In this document: piece by piece, positions 13,792 through 31,420 of the stretch | How positions within the stretch are numbered: the stretch's first letter is position 1 | Layout of the letters: every line of letters starts with the position of its first letter | Origin: Neurospora tetraspora | Taxonomy: Eukaryota > Ascomycota > Sordariomycetes > Sordariales > Sordariaceae | Length of the DNA stretch: 64,000 bases | Assembly: GCF_033439725.1 (NCBI RefSeq) | Contig: NW_026944387.1 | Coordinates: 3,286,001 to 3,350,000, forward strand | Direction of reading: 5' to 3' | Program-made: the position numbers and the translations under genes | Notes under the pieces: generated by a model | Seen by the model: the letters and a program-made list of their open reading frames with translations, nothing else | Told to the model about the DNA's origin: nothing | Database searches by the model: none

Positions 13792-15937
13792 CTAAGTGGA
13801 AGCAAACCCACTGTGCCCCTGAAAATACCCCCTAATCCCATTCACGTTCTTCTGCGGGATCGCATAAGCCGGGTGGATCGGTCTAACCCGGTCCGAGTCT
13901 TCGTAAATCTGGTCTTTTTCGTCGATGTAGGGAAACACGTTCCAGACGGAGTCGGCGCCCAGGACGGCCAAGGTGGGGGTGGTATCTCCGTTGGAAAGGG
14001 GAAGGGGATCGGAGTCGAGATCCCATTGGTGTTGGGCGGAGGAGAGGCCGGAGAGGACGTAATTGGTGTGGTAGGGGTCTGACATTCTTGGGGGGTGTTA
14101 GTATATTTGGGGAGGTGAGGTAAGAATGGGACCACAAAGCGAGTAGGGGGTAGGGGGTAGAGGGTGAGGTTGGGGGAAGGGTGGAGGTGGGTTAGGTGAG
14201 TTAGTAAGAGGAGGTGAACGGAGTTGAAGTGAGGTGAGATAGATGAGATGAGATGAGTGGTTGATGAGACGTGGGTGAGGTGAGAAGGGGATGAACGTAG
14301 AGCCAAAATGAAACCCCATCTATCCAAAGCAAAGCAAAGCCAAACAAAACAAAAAGAGAACTTACTTATACGGCTTATCCCTCAACCCACCCCTCTTCGT
14401 CTGGTCCTGGCAACAGCAAAGGATATACCGAATAAGACCCTCCCTGCTGTACAGGCTCTCCGGCGCCGCCGCAAGACCGGTGGATGTCTTGTCCTTCTCG
14501 GAACCAGAGCCGGAGGGACTGAGACATGCCTCAATAAGGGGGAAACATCCGCCCGCCCAGTGGCTGTAACAGCCGTCAACCAGCTTGTTGGTGCGTCCCG
14601 AGAATCCGCCTTCGGGTGCGTACTGTCGGTAAGACAGCCAGGAGACGAGGCGTGGGACGTCTAGGTAGCTGGTGGGTGGGAAGGAGAGTTTTGTTAGCTG
14701 CCTGCCTGTCTGTGTGTCTGATGGGAAGGTGCATGAGACCATGCGCATGATGGGTGAAATTGCAGTGATTGTTGTCATTGCTTAAGTGGATGACCTCCCG
14801 GGGACGGGAAGGGTGGTAGGGGATATCTTGCTTGCTTGCTTGCTTCATGGCTGCTTACCTTGGGATGATCCGGCGAGGGTTGTCTAGGATGGCGAGACAG
14901 GCAAGAGCGCAAAAGGCATACGCGCCATGGGCCTCGTTGTTGGGTTGACTAGATATCCCGCCCTCAAAGGTTTGGCCTAGCGTAATGTCAGTTTTATGAT
15001 CCCTTCAGGATTTCTTCCGCCTCACTGTGATGTATGAGCCACTATGGCAACACTTACAGCTACGCACATATTCCGCTATGCCAGTCAACAGGTTGGAACG
15101 ACCGTCATATGCAGGAGAGTCTGGTGTCAAGTCCAGAGGCAGATCGAGCAGAGTGATGATAACAGCCGCGATATATGCCCCCCTTTTCGGTTACCCCTGT
15201 GGTGTCAGACAACTTCTTCATGAACACCGTGACCTGGAACCAACGTACCTGATATCCTCCTCACCTCCCACACACACCTGAAAACCACCATCAGGCTGCT
15301 TCAAAGAGCATAGCCATTTCCACATAGCCTTCCTATCGATAACATCATAGGCCTCCTCACCTCCAACCAAGGCGATAGCCAAGATAACGGCATAGGTAGT
15401 CGCCAGGTGAGAAGTCTGTCCATGGCCTCCACCGAACCCTCCAGACTCATTCTGCATGGTGCGAGCAGTCTCAATAACGCTCTCCCGGTAACTGGACACA
15501 TCCTCCCCCATCATGGTGAGACCGGATAGGCACCAATACAAGTACCACGGCCTGCTGGCATCCACTGCAACAAAGCGACCTGGTAACGGCCCAAGGGACT
15601 GCTTGAGGAACTTGATATGCTTCTCTCTGTTCAGCTTGGGGAGGCCATAGTCGTTGACATCGAGGGGTCCATCCTCGGTAGTCAGGAAGGGTAGACAGTG
15701 CTCGACAGTCTGGTCCTGGAGCCGGGAGGTGTCGGTGATGAGGTCATCCTTCACCAGGGGAGGCTGTTTGAACAGGTCGGGAATCATGGGTTCGGGCTGT
15801 GCTGGTTGCTGTGGGGGATGACTCAAGACGAACTCCTCGTCGACGTATTCAAAGTCGTCGTCGGTGATGGCGTCTAGATTTTGCTGAGCAGAAGTAGCGA
15901 CCCCTTCTTGTGGGAAGGAGGAGTTGGGGGCGGCCAT
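13792..15937 (-). CDS. ram1: Protein farnesyltransferase beta subunit
   Basis: Catalytic subunit that, with the alpha subunit, moves a farnesyl group onto CaaX cysteines of Ras-like proteins and mating pheromone. Five minus-strand exons (15937-15249, 15182-15058, 14976-14859, 14668-14366, 14086-13792) give 509 residues. Repeating alpha-alpha toroid motifs are clear: GGFGGGHGQTSHLATTYA, then CQTFEGGISSQPNNEAHGAY, then EGGFSGRTNKLVDGCYSHW. The expected zinc ligands are present: Asp342 and Cys344 in VDGC, and His418 in DPYHTNY. The intron before exon 2 ends in AAAAG; the nearer CACAG would break the frame. An in-frame upstream ATG at 16021 would add 28 basic residues. The ATG at 15937, in context AAACATGGCC, is preferred because the acidic N-terminus that follows is more typical. 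The last intron is 279 nt. Confidence 0.94.
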
Positions 15938-18900
15938 GTTTCCCTTTTTGGTCTTTGGAAACTTGCGAATGAAGATGGCGCGATTCCGGACCCGCACTCC
16001 CTTTGTGCGCACCACCATCAATCGGATAAGCAGAAATGAGAAGAAAGTGTGTTAGGAGACTGGTTGGGACACAATGGTTGAGAATCTCATCACACTTGGT
16101 ATTGTTCTTGCTGCTCTAAGGTTGGTATGCTACAATTGGCGATGTGGACTCGATGTTTGCGGCCTTTGCATTCGCTGTTTGGGCGGCGGCATGCAGCCTG
16201 GGAACGTCCATTGTTGGGGTCAGTCCACGGTGTGGTGGGATCTGACGGTAAGCTCGACGGCTGATCTGCCAGGTGTCGGTGAGTTCTGCCAGCTGTCATC
16301 CAGCTGTGGAGGCACGTACCTTCTGCCTGCCCCGTGCATCGAATGACGAAAGGCTCCCTGGGAAACGACGACGTCCCTTTCCTTCACAACCTGGAACTGA
16401 ATCTGAGCTTAGTTGATGTAATTTCACTTGCTCAATATTTCTTTCATTTGATTTCATCTCTCCTCAACGTGGATGCGGCTCTTAACTCTCACACAACGCC
16501 GCTCGAACTCAAAACGAACCTCTTCAGCAAATGCCAACACATCGGAGATTTCATCGCCAAAACCATGCATGCCACCAGTTCTAGCGGCCATCGACGGCGA
16601 TGAAATATCTCGAGTTGCTCCCAGGATCCGTGTTCTGGATGAGGATCGGAGATTCCGAACCCGACTCCGGGACTGACGGCTCCGCATTGACGGGGAGCTG
16701 GCACTTTGAGAGCTGCGACCTCGGTAGACCTCGCCGTCAGCCCTATGGATCAAGAGACGGCGGAACTCGGACCTTCCATGAAATCGCCTAGCAATCATCG
16801 ATCCACCGCACGCAGGAACACTTTTCACTGCATCAGCTCACATGGATAGGGGCAAGACAAGAAGGACCAAAAGACACGGCCAATCCTACAAGATGGATTT
16901 CGGAGATTGGCTCGTCCGGCATTCGGAACGTTGGTCCGTATGCGCGGCACTTGTACCGGCAACGACGGCGACAACCCCGGCGAACATACGCAGACACTGC
17001 CGGAGAGATTCGACCACGTTGCTTCCGAACCATCGAGGTTACACACCCCCTATCAGAGATCACGCCATTGATCACCATCTTTTGCCCATCGTGCCGTTTT
17101 CTTCAATGGACATCAACGCACCGAAGACATGGAGCAAGCAACCCACCCCGAGCACAAGAACACATGTCTCGTTTCTTGCTCGCTACGAACAGAGCTTTTC
17201 TTTGTTGAGTCTGGCTCGACATTTGACAGTGGCCATAGCCAGGGTTTTCGGTAGCGAGCGCACTAGCGGCCTTTTTTTCTCCTCCTTGACTGCCATTCTG
17301 AGGCTCAAAATCCGAACGTATCGTGGACCTTTCGGACGGACGACACGGATTCCACGGCAAAAAAATCCCCGGCCCCTCTAGACCAAGACTTGACTCGTTC
17401 GAGTCGGTCCTAGTGTCGCCGATCCCGAGAAGAATAAGGGCCGCATAAGGAGTCCCTGATCCGGCTCCAGCACGCAAGCTTCGGGGATCTCGAAATGGAA
17501 AACTTGTCTTGGTTGATCGGTTACACTAACCATTTCACGGTTTCATAATGAGGCTCTGATGTGTCCTTGCCTGATCGTTTCGTTTCGTTTCAACAGAAGG
17601 ATGCCATCAAAAGCAGGACAGGTTAAGCTTCTTTTCAAAGGTTGCAACAGCTCCTCTTTTTCAGGGGTCCAGGAGCTAGAGGGGTCTCCACAAACCGACT
17701 GGATCTGATAACCCTAGCTAGCGTGGGGAAAGCTCTCGCTGACAGGGACCGGCCCCATGCCTAAAAGAGTTTGGAGGGGACACCTGGACCAGTTAAATGG
17801 GTGGCAGGTATTGTGCCCACTAGCATCGCATCTCAGCGAGCCGAATGCAACAAGCCACCGACCGGGACCGAGAAGACTGCCAGTTTGCGTCCAGAAAACA
17901 GTAGCGGCCACTGTGCGAGTACTTGGCGCCAGAGCATCTCCGGCGACGACATGCCTCTTTTTTCTCATATATCGATTGGCCATTCCATCGACTGCGCCGC
18001 AATGACGGAGCTGGTGCACCGTGTCAATTAATGTTGTGCTCCCCTCCTTTTATCACATACTATGTAATTGCCGACTGAGGTTGCCATCTCTCTCTCCGTG
18101 GATGTTGTTGGTGAGTTGATCAAGATGATTGATGACGTTTGCTCCGGTTGAATATCAACGTTTGGGGGAGAAAGAGCTGCTGCCAACTTGAGTCAGAGAG
18201 TTGAGACTGAGCCCGATTGGGATGACAGATAACAAGCGGACTGGGGATTTCTGGCCAGATCTGGATGTCTGAATCCCTGACCGAGCTGATTTTATCACTC
18301 GAGACATGCTGGGTATACCGTACAAGGTATGGCAATGACACCGGCAGTTAGGCATGCCCAGACAAGTCGAGCGACTCTGGAGCGTGTGACAAGGGCGGAT
18401 AGCAACAGGTTTTGGTGCAGGACAGATTCCAGAGAAGACTGTTGTGAGAGGTGGTGGAAGGGTCAGTCACCATGCGCACCTTGTGTGAAGTGGAAAGCAA
18501 ACTGTAACGGCGTGGCGACCGAGATACGGATTCGATCATGACCGAGACGCTTTCTATCCTTGCTGGGAGGAGGATGAGGAGTGGTGAGGCAAGCCGGAAC
18601 GGCCACGTCCCACAGGTCTCAGGAAAGGCCAAGATTCGCTCCCAAATTTGATTCCCCATTTCTGGCGTGTATGACGAACTTGAGGATCGAAAAAAAAGTC
18701 ATCATGGCATTAGGCGAGGAATCATTCTTGCGGACTCACACGTGCGTTGTCGGGATGATCCCTAGGAGTCGGCGATTTGTTGTTTGATGGCATGTCAGGC
18801 ATCGCCAGAAGTCGATTCGATCCGCAACTCCGCGAAGCGGTAGGCCAGCATGACCCTACCTCTGAAACCAGCTCGTCGTCGGCTGGAGCCGCGTCCTTCC

Positions 18901-20731
18901 GTATCAAGCTGGAGTTTTATCCAGGCACTTCCAGGCAGGGCACTCCAGGCTCCGGGCCCTATTCCGGACTCCGTAGCTGCTTTTCCACTTGGGTAGACAG
19001 ACAGCGGGTTGGGAGGGGATCGGATGCACGGTGGGGTGATTTATGGTTGGATGATGGGTGTCGAGTAAGTCGAAGTCTCCGGCTGGGCTTTTCTGGCTTT
19101 TTGCCCTTCGCTTGAAAATAGTCCAACAGACTATACCGTGTCTGTGCCAAAAGCTGAACTCGCTTCTCCCAAGGGCCAACTGGGCTTCGTTTGGCTGTTG
19201 TTGTCCTTTTTTGCATATAGATATGGACGATACGAGACTCCTGGTCAAGGCCCAAGTTTGGTTTGTTGGCACTGGGCCTCGTTTTCTGGCCTCGACAACA
19301 ACGTTGAAGACATGCCGGGGACTGTACCCCTGGAGGTCAGTGTTTTGAAGTCCTCCCACAATGGGTCCGATTATACAGATGGCCATCTATCTACACTATC
19401 TGTCTTCCATTTGTCCATTGCTCCATTTCTCCAGGGCATTGTCCAATGTTGGACATCGGGATCCAATGTGTCGTGCAAGGTGAGGCGGGGCTTGAAGAAG
19501 AGAAGCTCAAAGTGGTCAAAGTCTTGTTACAGTGTGGAACATGAAGAAGCTCTTGCCCAAAGTGTGGAAGTGGGACGGAAACCGAGAAGAACCTTGAAGG
19601 CAGTGGGGAGATGGCGTCTGTGGAGCCGTGCCCGGAGTGCTGGCAGCGAGTGGCAGACCATTCCCGTTCGGTATGGGACGAACTGATTGGCCCTGGGATC
19701 TATGCACGCATCCACGGCTTGGATGCTGGCTGGCAGAGAGTCCAATCAACGTTGTCCTGATAGACTGGGGTTGTATATGCACCCTCACCGCCTCTTCAGC
19801 GTTGAGAGGGAGGAAGGAACTCTCTCTGTCTCTCTGTCTCTCTGTCGCTCTCTTTGCGTTGCGCCCTCATCGACCTTCTGGTGGGTGAGCGAGGGGTTGA
19901 CGGTGCACCATTGGCACTCTACGAGAGCACCATCCATCCATCATCCATCACTCGATTGGCCGCTGCCGGGATTCTTGCTCAGACTTTGAAGTGGGCTGGA
20001 GCCGTCTTCCCTTCTCCAGTCCCCTTTTTTCCCTAGTCTCTCTCCACCCGGTTAGACTCTGTTCGGCTCTGTCCACCTCCTCGTCGAGCCATTTCTCGAC
20101 CCAGCAAAGCGTTGTCTCCATCTCCAGACGACCAGACCACACACACACAGCCAAGCCAGCGCCGGCGTCCTTGTTCGCCTTTCCCACGCTACGCTGGAAA
20201 TTGAACAAAAGTGTGCGAGTGTCGTGGTTGTGTGAATCTCTTTTCACTCTGTCCATTTTTATCCCCTCTTCACACACTTTACGACCCATAATAAAGAAAG
20301 CAGAAACGAGACTCTGCGAAACGCCCAATTCGACCATCACGAACAGGAACAAAAGAAGATCAGGTACAGGTAGCCTCGGCCAGGTGCCTTTTTGCTCTTC
20401 ATGATCCTTTCTTGACCGACTCATCGTTGATCGAGAAAAGAGCGGTGTCACCCCATCCCTCACCCTCGTCGTCCACCACGGCCACGTCCACAATCCACGC
20501 TCTTGGGGTCCTCTCCGTTGTCCACGTCCCCCGGACTTGTCACCCGCCCATCCACGGCCCATCCACGCCGTCTACGCCCACTCACGCCCACGCATTCCAC
20601 GCACACGCACTCGGATCGAAACGAGACCAGACGGAAGGACGATCCATACTAACGGAAAATCTCCAATCCACCTCATCCTCGCCTGAACAAAACCCCATCA
20701 CCCCTTGGTTCCCGCTCCCGCTCCCGCCATC
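15938..20731. other. Long intergenic region and leader of the downstream regulator
   Basis: About 4.8 kb between two divergently placed genes. It should hold the farnesyltransferase promoter at its left end and a long promoter and 5' leader for the regulator starting at 20732 at its right. Open frames (minus 16454-16828, plus 16842-17381, plus 19138-19686) show no domain. Several ATGs between about 19990 and 20700 could act as upstream ORFs. Confidence 0.45.
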
Positions 20732-23323
20732 ATGACTTACGACTTCACTGCCGCTGGGGGAGACGCCGTCTTGCTAGAACAACTGGCCTTCGACCAGCAA
20801 GACCACCAGCGCTACTATCCCATCATCACCTCGACCCAATCACCCCAGAACATCACCTCGACCGCGCTGACCACCATGTCCCAAAGCGCCCGTCAAAGCC
20901 TCAGCCCGGGTGCCACTTGGCTCCCGGCCGATCTGTCCGGAGGCATGAGCGCACCCACCTCCATCCACTCGCCAAGCAGCAGCATGTCGCCGTCGTCGCC
21001 CGAGGACCAGAACTGCCAGTCGCCTGGGAATAGCGTCATGTCCAGCCCCCTTCAGCAACAACAGCACTCGCCTCTCCAGCACTCGCCTTTGCAGACCGGC
21101 ACTCACCTGTTCCCCGACTGGACCGCCTTCCCCATGCAGACCCAGCAGCAGCAGCAACATGTCTCTGATATGCCTCAGTTTATCTCGAACGAGCCTCTGC
21201 TTGCTCTCACCAACCACTTCATGCCCAACTTCCACCAGCCCAGCGCCTTCGACTATCTCCCCGCCACCACCCAGGCCGCCATCGAAAACACCCTTCATTT
21301 GGAGGCTCCTTTCAACCACGCCATCTCTCCCGTCGAGGAGACCAGCCAGCAACTGCAGTGGAGCACGGGCACGGGCACGCAAATGGCAAACTGGCAGGAT
21401 TTTGAGATGGCCATGAACTTTAACCAGCATGATGGACTCGCCCGGATGCCCATGGGAAGCCACTCGCCCACCGGCAGCTTCCTGGAAGTTTTGTCTTTGC
21501 ACTCTGGAAGCGACAATGGCTGGGCTACCGTGGATATGCCTCTGTTCCAAGACTACAACAACTTCACCCAGCCCCAGCCTGCGCAGAATACCGCCATCTT
21601 TAACCCCGGCCAGACTTTGCACTTGAGGACCACATCTGACCTCTCACAAGGGTCTGACTTCAACGAGTTCGGAAGCTACGAGGAAGTTAGCTTCCCCTAC
21701 TCGCCCTTCTCCACCGAGTCCGATGGTTTCATGGATATGACCAACAACCGCCACGGCTGCTGCTCCGGTGACCACCACCACCACTCTCCTCAGCCCACCG
21801 AGATCAGCCCCTCTTCCGCCGTTGCTCCCGTACCTATCAAGGCCGGCTCTTCAAGGGCCGTCACTGCCAACGGTTCCGGCTCGGTTTCGCCCCCGCCGAG
21901 GAGAATCACTGGCCCGAGAAAGAGCCCTACTGCCAAGCCTTCAAAGACCATCGTTCGTAGGACTAACTCGACTGGCAAGAAGGACGGCACTGGTGAGAAG
22001 AAGGTTGGCAGGCGTCGTGGACCCCTCCTTCCTGAGCAGCGTAAGCAGGCCAGCGAGATCAGGAAGCTCCGTGCCTGCCTCCGTTGCAAGTTCCTCAAGA
22101 AGACTTGCGACAAGGGTGAGCCTTGCGCTGGTTGCCAGCCTTCTCACGCTCGTTTGTGGCAGGTGCCTTGCACTCGTATCGATATCAAGGACATTGGTTA
22201 CTTCATGAAGGACTGGAAGGCCGACTACGAGCGTCACCTCGGCCGTGGCATGTCCGTCTTCAACGTCAAGGGTTTCGCCCAGAAGGAGACCCTTATGTGG
22301 ATCACCCACGGCTATGGCTTCTGCCTCCCTGTCATGGTTCGCGAGGTGTTTGTTGCCGATGAGAGCTGCTTCCAGGTCGACTGGGTCGAGTCTACCCTGA
22401 CCGACCAGGAGCCTATCGACTTCGAGATCCGCACTGAGCGCCTCGACGTTGGTCATGAGGGTGTCTCGGTGGAGGCTCTCTCCGAGTACCTCGACAAGCA
22501 TGTCGACGAGGGCTTCGAGCAGTTCATTGACGATCACTTTGAGGGTACTCCCTTCATCACTGAGCTCTTCAAGACCGCTCACAGGTTCTACGTCAAGGAG
22601 CGCCTGCCTGTCATTCGCAAGGCTCTCAAGCTTGTTGTGGCTTACAACCTCACTCTTCACATTACCATGGTTGAGCAGCCACCGACAGAGCAGGCCATGG
22701 AGGGCCAGATCGATGACGAAGACTCCAAGTACTTTGGCAAGGTCGTCGCCCCTGTTATGATCAACTTCCAGATCAAGTGCGCCATGGCCGACATGTGGCG
22801 TGAGCTCCAGAAGGAGGTTCTCGAGGAGCTCTCTGCTCTCTACTCCTCCGTCTACAGTGGAGAGCGTCTCAAGAACTGGCCTACCATCTTCATGCTGGCT
22901 GCCATCCTCTTGGCTGTCTGGGAGGAGATCCAGTTCGACTGCCATTACCGTGTGCCTGACCCAATCGCTGTCAACAAGTTCTGTGATGACATGGAGTCTA
23001 CTCCTGTTGGTGTCATTGTCGGTCTCTTCCACGCCATCTCTCAGAAGCTGCCCGCCTTCACGGAGTGGGATACTCGCAGGCATGGTCAGCTGCTTAATAA
23101 TAACGTTGCCGTCTGCGAGGCCATGACCGAAGTTAGACAGCATGTCCTCAAGCATGGTGAGTGACAACCCCTCATTTAATGTCAGCATTGTGTAACCCCA
23201 TTTACTAACCACCCGATAACAGAATCCTACCTCAGGACCCGTCAAGAAACCAGGTTCGACCGTTACGACTTTGACTCACTATCAAACAAGTTCCTGTCGA
23301 AGCTGGTTATCCGGGCCAACTAA
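20732..23323 (+). CDS. Zn2Cys6-type transcription regulator with unusual sixth-cysteine spacing
   Basis: Two exons (20732-23156 and 23223-23323) give 841 residues. The intron is GTGAGT...AACAG and splits a Glu codon. The second exon ends in FLSKLVIRAN. Residues 1 to about 380 are low-complexity, rich in Ser, Pro, Gln and His, as in activation regions. A Ser/Thr/Lys-rich basic segment with GPRKSPTAK and GRRRGPLLP leads into the cysteine cluster: Cys449-x2-Cys452-x6-Cys459-x5-Cys465-x2-Cys468, then Cys480. The last gap is 11 residues, wider than the common 6-8. The C-terminal half is folded and well conserved in style (KDIGYFMKDWKADYERHL, WITHGYGFCLPV) but has no motif I can name. A nuclear DNA-binding regulator is likely; its targets are unknown. 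The ATG at 20732 follows a long leader. Antisense frames over it are codon-bias shadows. Confidence 0.9.
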
Positions 23324-27755
<4,432 letters not shown>

Positions 27756-28627
27756 GCGGATTGTGGTCTTTGTTTCTGTTTCTTGATGATGAGGAAGGGT
27801 TCACGTGGGCGTTTTAGCGTTTATTGGGTTACTACACTATGGGTTGGGAAATGATGATAACCATGGAACTGGGCATTATTTAGCCGACCTCTAATGGCAT
27901 ACGCTTCATATACAGCGATGTCATAATAAGACTACATTTACGGTCTCAAACTTGATATCTGTTCGTGATTTGCTTGAACTTGTGAACTTTATTACTCCGG
28001 TCGGCCGGTCAGTTGGTGATGGAGTCGAACGTGTAAGTCGAGATGGTGGGTTGTTACACCGTGCGAGGTGACCGCTGCGTGGCCGGAAGTGGCGCCCTTT
28101 TGGCGGACAAGATGCATCATACGTGAAAGGTACGTACCGACCGCCGAATTCGCGCTAGTCCGGCCGTGGATCCCCCTGTAAAGGACGATCCAACGTCCCA
28201 CGTCCACTCTTTCAACAGCGGCTCTATCACAGTTTATGGAAGGGTGATTGTAAAGAGGGTATTCGGAAGGAACACATCTCTCATCCTCTAACCACCAGGC
28301 AAGAACTACATCATTGCATGGACTTTGGGCACATATGCACCTGCAAAGATAGGCATCGGCGACTTCATTTACGTAAGGCACATGTCCAGGTCTGGAGGGG
28401 CTTTCGAACCTTTATTTAATCGACTGTTCACCTTCTTGACCTTTCTCTCTCCTTCTCTTGTCTGTCACTTGACAACCACCCCGACACCCTTTCGATATTT
28501 ACTTTCGACAACTTTCTCATTAAACGTTAAGGCTTTAGCTTATTGGTGTCATCGCTTAATCGCTCGTTGACTCTACTCCAACAATCATTGCTTTGCGACC
28601 ATACTATGAATCGGTCCATCTTATGCC
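27756..28627. other. Intergenic, includes leader of the Etp1-like gene
   Basis: Holds the 3' flank of polyubiquitin and the promoter and leader of the next gene. A pyrimidine-rich tract runs from about 28410 to 28510. Short upstream ATGs lie just before 28628. Confidence 0.5.
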
Positions 28628-28658
28628 ATGCCTGTCTACCGCTATCATTTGAAGTTTG
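28605..28658 (+). promoter_or_regulatory. Overlapping upstream ORFs at the Etp1-like start
   Basis: ATG at 28605 opens an 18-codon frame ending at TGA 28656-28658. ATG at 28623 opens a 10-codon frame ending at 28652. Both overlap the main ATG at 28628 out of frame, so scanning ribosomes reaching 28628 must bypass two starts. This could hold down translation unless transcription starts after them. Confidence 0.45.
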
Positions 28659-31308
28659 AGCTCTACCCTTCGCCAAATCCGACGCATAGCACGCCCGCCG
28701 CAGCACCCAACCCCGATATCTGGATACCCACCAAGGAGTCGTCCATATTTGACCACCTCCCCGCCCATCCTCGCACCTGGCAGCTCAAGTCCCTGCCTTC
28801 AAGGCCATCGTCCAAGAGGAAACAGGATCGAGATTGTATCCAAGAAGGACGAATCGAAGAGGAAGAGGAAAAGCGTCATTTAGAGAAGATTCCTGGATCC
28901 TGGCCAAAACCAGAGTCGGGAGTACTCAACAACAGCTCAGACCCCGACGCGGAGGAAGGGACGGAAACCGGCGGAGTTATCGATTGCGGGGCATCCAGAC
29001 CAAACCGCCAAAACCCTGAAGACAATAGGAACATCGTCAGGCTTCCAGACAAACAGTCACGCGCGAGTTCTCCCCCACCAAGGTTCACGTCTGGGATAGG
29101 GCCACGGACGGCAGCTAAGGACTGGCGCTTCGGAAGGATCAGCATCGAGAGCCTTGATCTGCCACGGGACGGACATCTGCAGGGACACGCACAAACCGCA
29201 GCGGAGGACAAGAAGCAGAAGAAGGGCAAAGGGAAGGACACACCCAACACCACTGCTGGAGCCAGAAAATCGGTAGCAGCAAAGAACAACCAGTCAGCAA
29301 TGGCTGAATCACAGAAGAATCAAGGACAGCAATCTCAACAACAACAAAATGGCAACGAGGAACGTGCCTCCCACGGGACACCGGCGGCCTCTCTAGGCCC
29401 CAACCTCGGTGGCATGGGCCAGGCCACCAAGGGACGATACATCCCTCTGGAAACCAAGAACACGGAAGTCGGCTGGGGCATCGTCCATCTCTACCGCGAG
29501 GCCGATGAGAGCAGTGCTCTTCGCGCCGGGGTGAGTGCAGGCAGCGCCGCCAGTGGTAGCAGCGATGCCGGTAGCAACGGAACTGCTAACAGTGGTGACG
29601 ACGGCACTATCCTCTGCATCACTGCCGTTCCGATGTACATGAGTCCGAGTGACTTCCTGGGCTTCATAGGAGAAAAGTGGCGCGATGACGTGAGCCATTA
29701 CAGGATGATCATGACGAGCAAGTTGAATCGGTACATGGTTTTGATGAAGTTTCGGGATCCGCAGAGGGCGAAGGACTTTAGGATCCAGTTTGATGGGAGG
29801 CCGTTTGACAGTATCGAGGTGAGTTTCTCTTGATACCTTGCGGTTCTACAGCTAAGATGATAATGTGTAGTCTTTGTTGTTGCTAACCTTTCTTCGTTTC
29901 TCAGACCGAATTTTGCCATGTCGCCTACATCCAGTCCATCACCGTAGAATCAGCTGGCACCCAGAACGGTCACAGTACCACCACCAGCAACGCGGGCGGA
30001 AACGGCAACCAAGTCGATACTATTCCCTCGCCCAGCAACACCCTCAACCTGCGACCATTCCCTCCCCCGACCCCCAACCTGATCGAGTTGCCGACCTGCA
30101 CCGTCTGCTTAGAGCGCATGGACGACACAGCCGGTCTCATGACCATCCTCTGCCAGCACGTCTTCCACTGTACCTGTCTCCAAACCTGGAAAGGCTTCGG
30201 CTGCCCCATCTGCCGCGCCACGAACCCCAAGCCGACCGCAGAAGAAACCGACCCGGAAAACCCGTACTCGCGACCCTTCGGCTCGGGACCTGTATCTAAC
30301 CTCTGCAGCGTCTGCGACGAACCCTCCGATCTCTGGATCTGCCTAATCTGCGGCAACGTCGGGTGCGGTCGGTACAAGGGCGGACACGCCAAACAGCACT
30401 GGAAGGAAACCGCCCACAGCTTCAGCCTGGAGATGGAAACCCAGCACGTCTGGGATTACGCGGGCGACATGTGGGTGCACCGCATGATCCGCGAAAAGGG
30501 CCAAGGCAAGGTAGTCGAGTTCCCCAGTCATCACATCCACAACAGCAATACCTCTTCGGAGCGCAACAACACCACGCGTGCCCCGGCCCCGGCATGGAGC
30601 TCCCAGGAAGAGACCATGGCGGCGGTTGCCGGTGCCCCCTTGCCCCATGCTCCAGTCCCCGAAGACCAAGAAGTCGTCCCCCGCGCCAAGCTCGACAGCA
30701 TCGGTCTCGAATACACCCACCTCCTCACCTCGCAGCTCGAGTCACAACGCATTTACTTTGAGGAAATGGTCGCCAAGGCAGCGGACAAAGCCTCCAAAGC
30801 ATGTGCAGCCGCAGACGCCGCCTCCGCCGCCTCTACCCGTGCAATCAAAGAGCTGACAGATTTCAAAGAGGAGCATTTCCGCTTGAAAGAAGAAGTCGCC
30901 TCTCTAGAGCGAGACCTCACGCGCGAGCGCAAGCGAGCAGACAAGAGCACAGAGCTGGCGCGGAATTTGTCGAAACAACTCCAAGAGGAGAAGAGAGTAG
31001 GGGAGGGACTGATGAAGAGGATTAAGCATATGGAGAAAGAAGCGAATGCCACGCAGGAGGAACTAAAGATGTTGAGGCAGCAGAATGAGGAATTGAAGGA
31101 GACGAATCATGATCTGTCTATGTTTATTAGTGCACAGGATAAGTTGAAGAGTATGGAGGCTGAGGGACAGGTGACGGCGGAGGAGCTGGAGGAGGGGGGG
31201 ATGGTGGTCATTCCTGTTGGGGAGGGGTCGTCTGCTAATGGAGGGCAGGGGGGACAGGGAGGGCAAGGAGGTGGGAAGAAGAAGGGGAAGGGGAAGGGGA
31301 AGAAGTAG
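28628..31308 (+). CDS. BRAP2/Etp1-like RING and UBP-zinc-finger protein
   Basis: Two exons (28628-29818 and 29905-31308) give 864 residues, the intron falling between codons. The N-terminal MPVYRYHLKFELYP start is followed by a long disordered region. A BRAP2 RRM-like domain spans about 328-415 (ILCITAVPMYMSPSDFLGFI). A RING-type finger runs 462-500, with Cys462, Cys465, Cys480, His482, His485, Cys488, Cys497 and Cys500. A UBP zinc finger runs about 531-600 (CSVCDEPSDLWICLICGNVGC, then HAKQHW). A long coiled coil with runs such as EEHFRLKEEV and KEANATQEELKML follows. The tail is Gly/Lys-rich. This is the order of human BRAP2 and yeast Etp1, which bind ubiquitin and act as E3-like scaffolds. 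The yeast protein is linked to ethanol tolerance; the role here is inferred. It lies next to polyubiquitin, possibly by chance. Confidence 0.92.
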
Positions 31309-31420
31309 GTACGTTTTTGAGAAGTGGTTTTGGTGATTGGTGCTTCAATATTGCTCCCAGTAGCTTGGAAGGGAGTGTTGGGAAGCACAGAATCAGTAAA
31401 TGGACAAGGGGTGAAGGTTA

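Noticed and set aside
15938-16021. Upstream ATG extending farnesyltransferase beta by 28 residues
   Set aside because: Basic, unlike the acidic start expected; the ATG at 15937 has better context. Not fully excluded.
16454-16828. 124-residue minus-strand frame, Arg/Ser-rich
   Set aside because: Somewhat coding-like but no domain, no splice partner and no other support.
16842-17381. 179-residue plus-strand frame
   Set aside because: No domain, irregular composition, overlaps frames on the other strand.
19138-19686. 182-residue plus-strand frame upstream of the Zn2Cys6-type regulator
   Set aside because: Lies in a probable promoter/leader region; no domain and irregular composition.
21941-23245. 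434-residue antisense frame over the Zn2Cys6-type regulator
   Set aside because: Opposite a well-supported gene; the frame is open because the sense gene avoids certain third bases. No domain.
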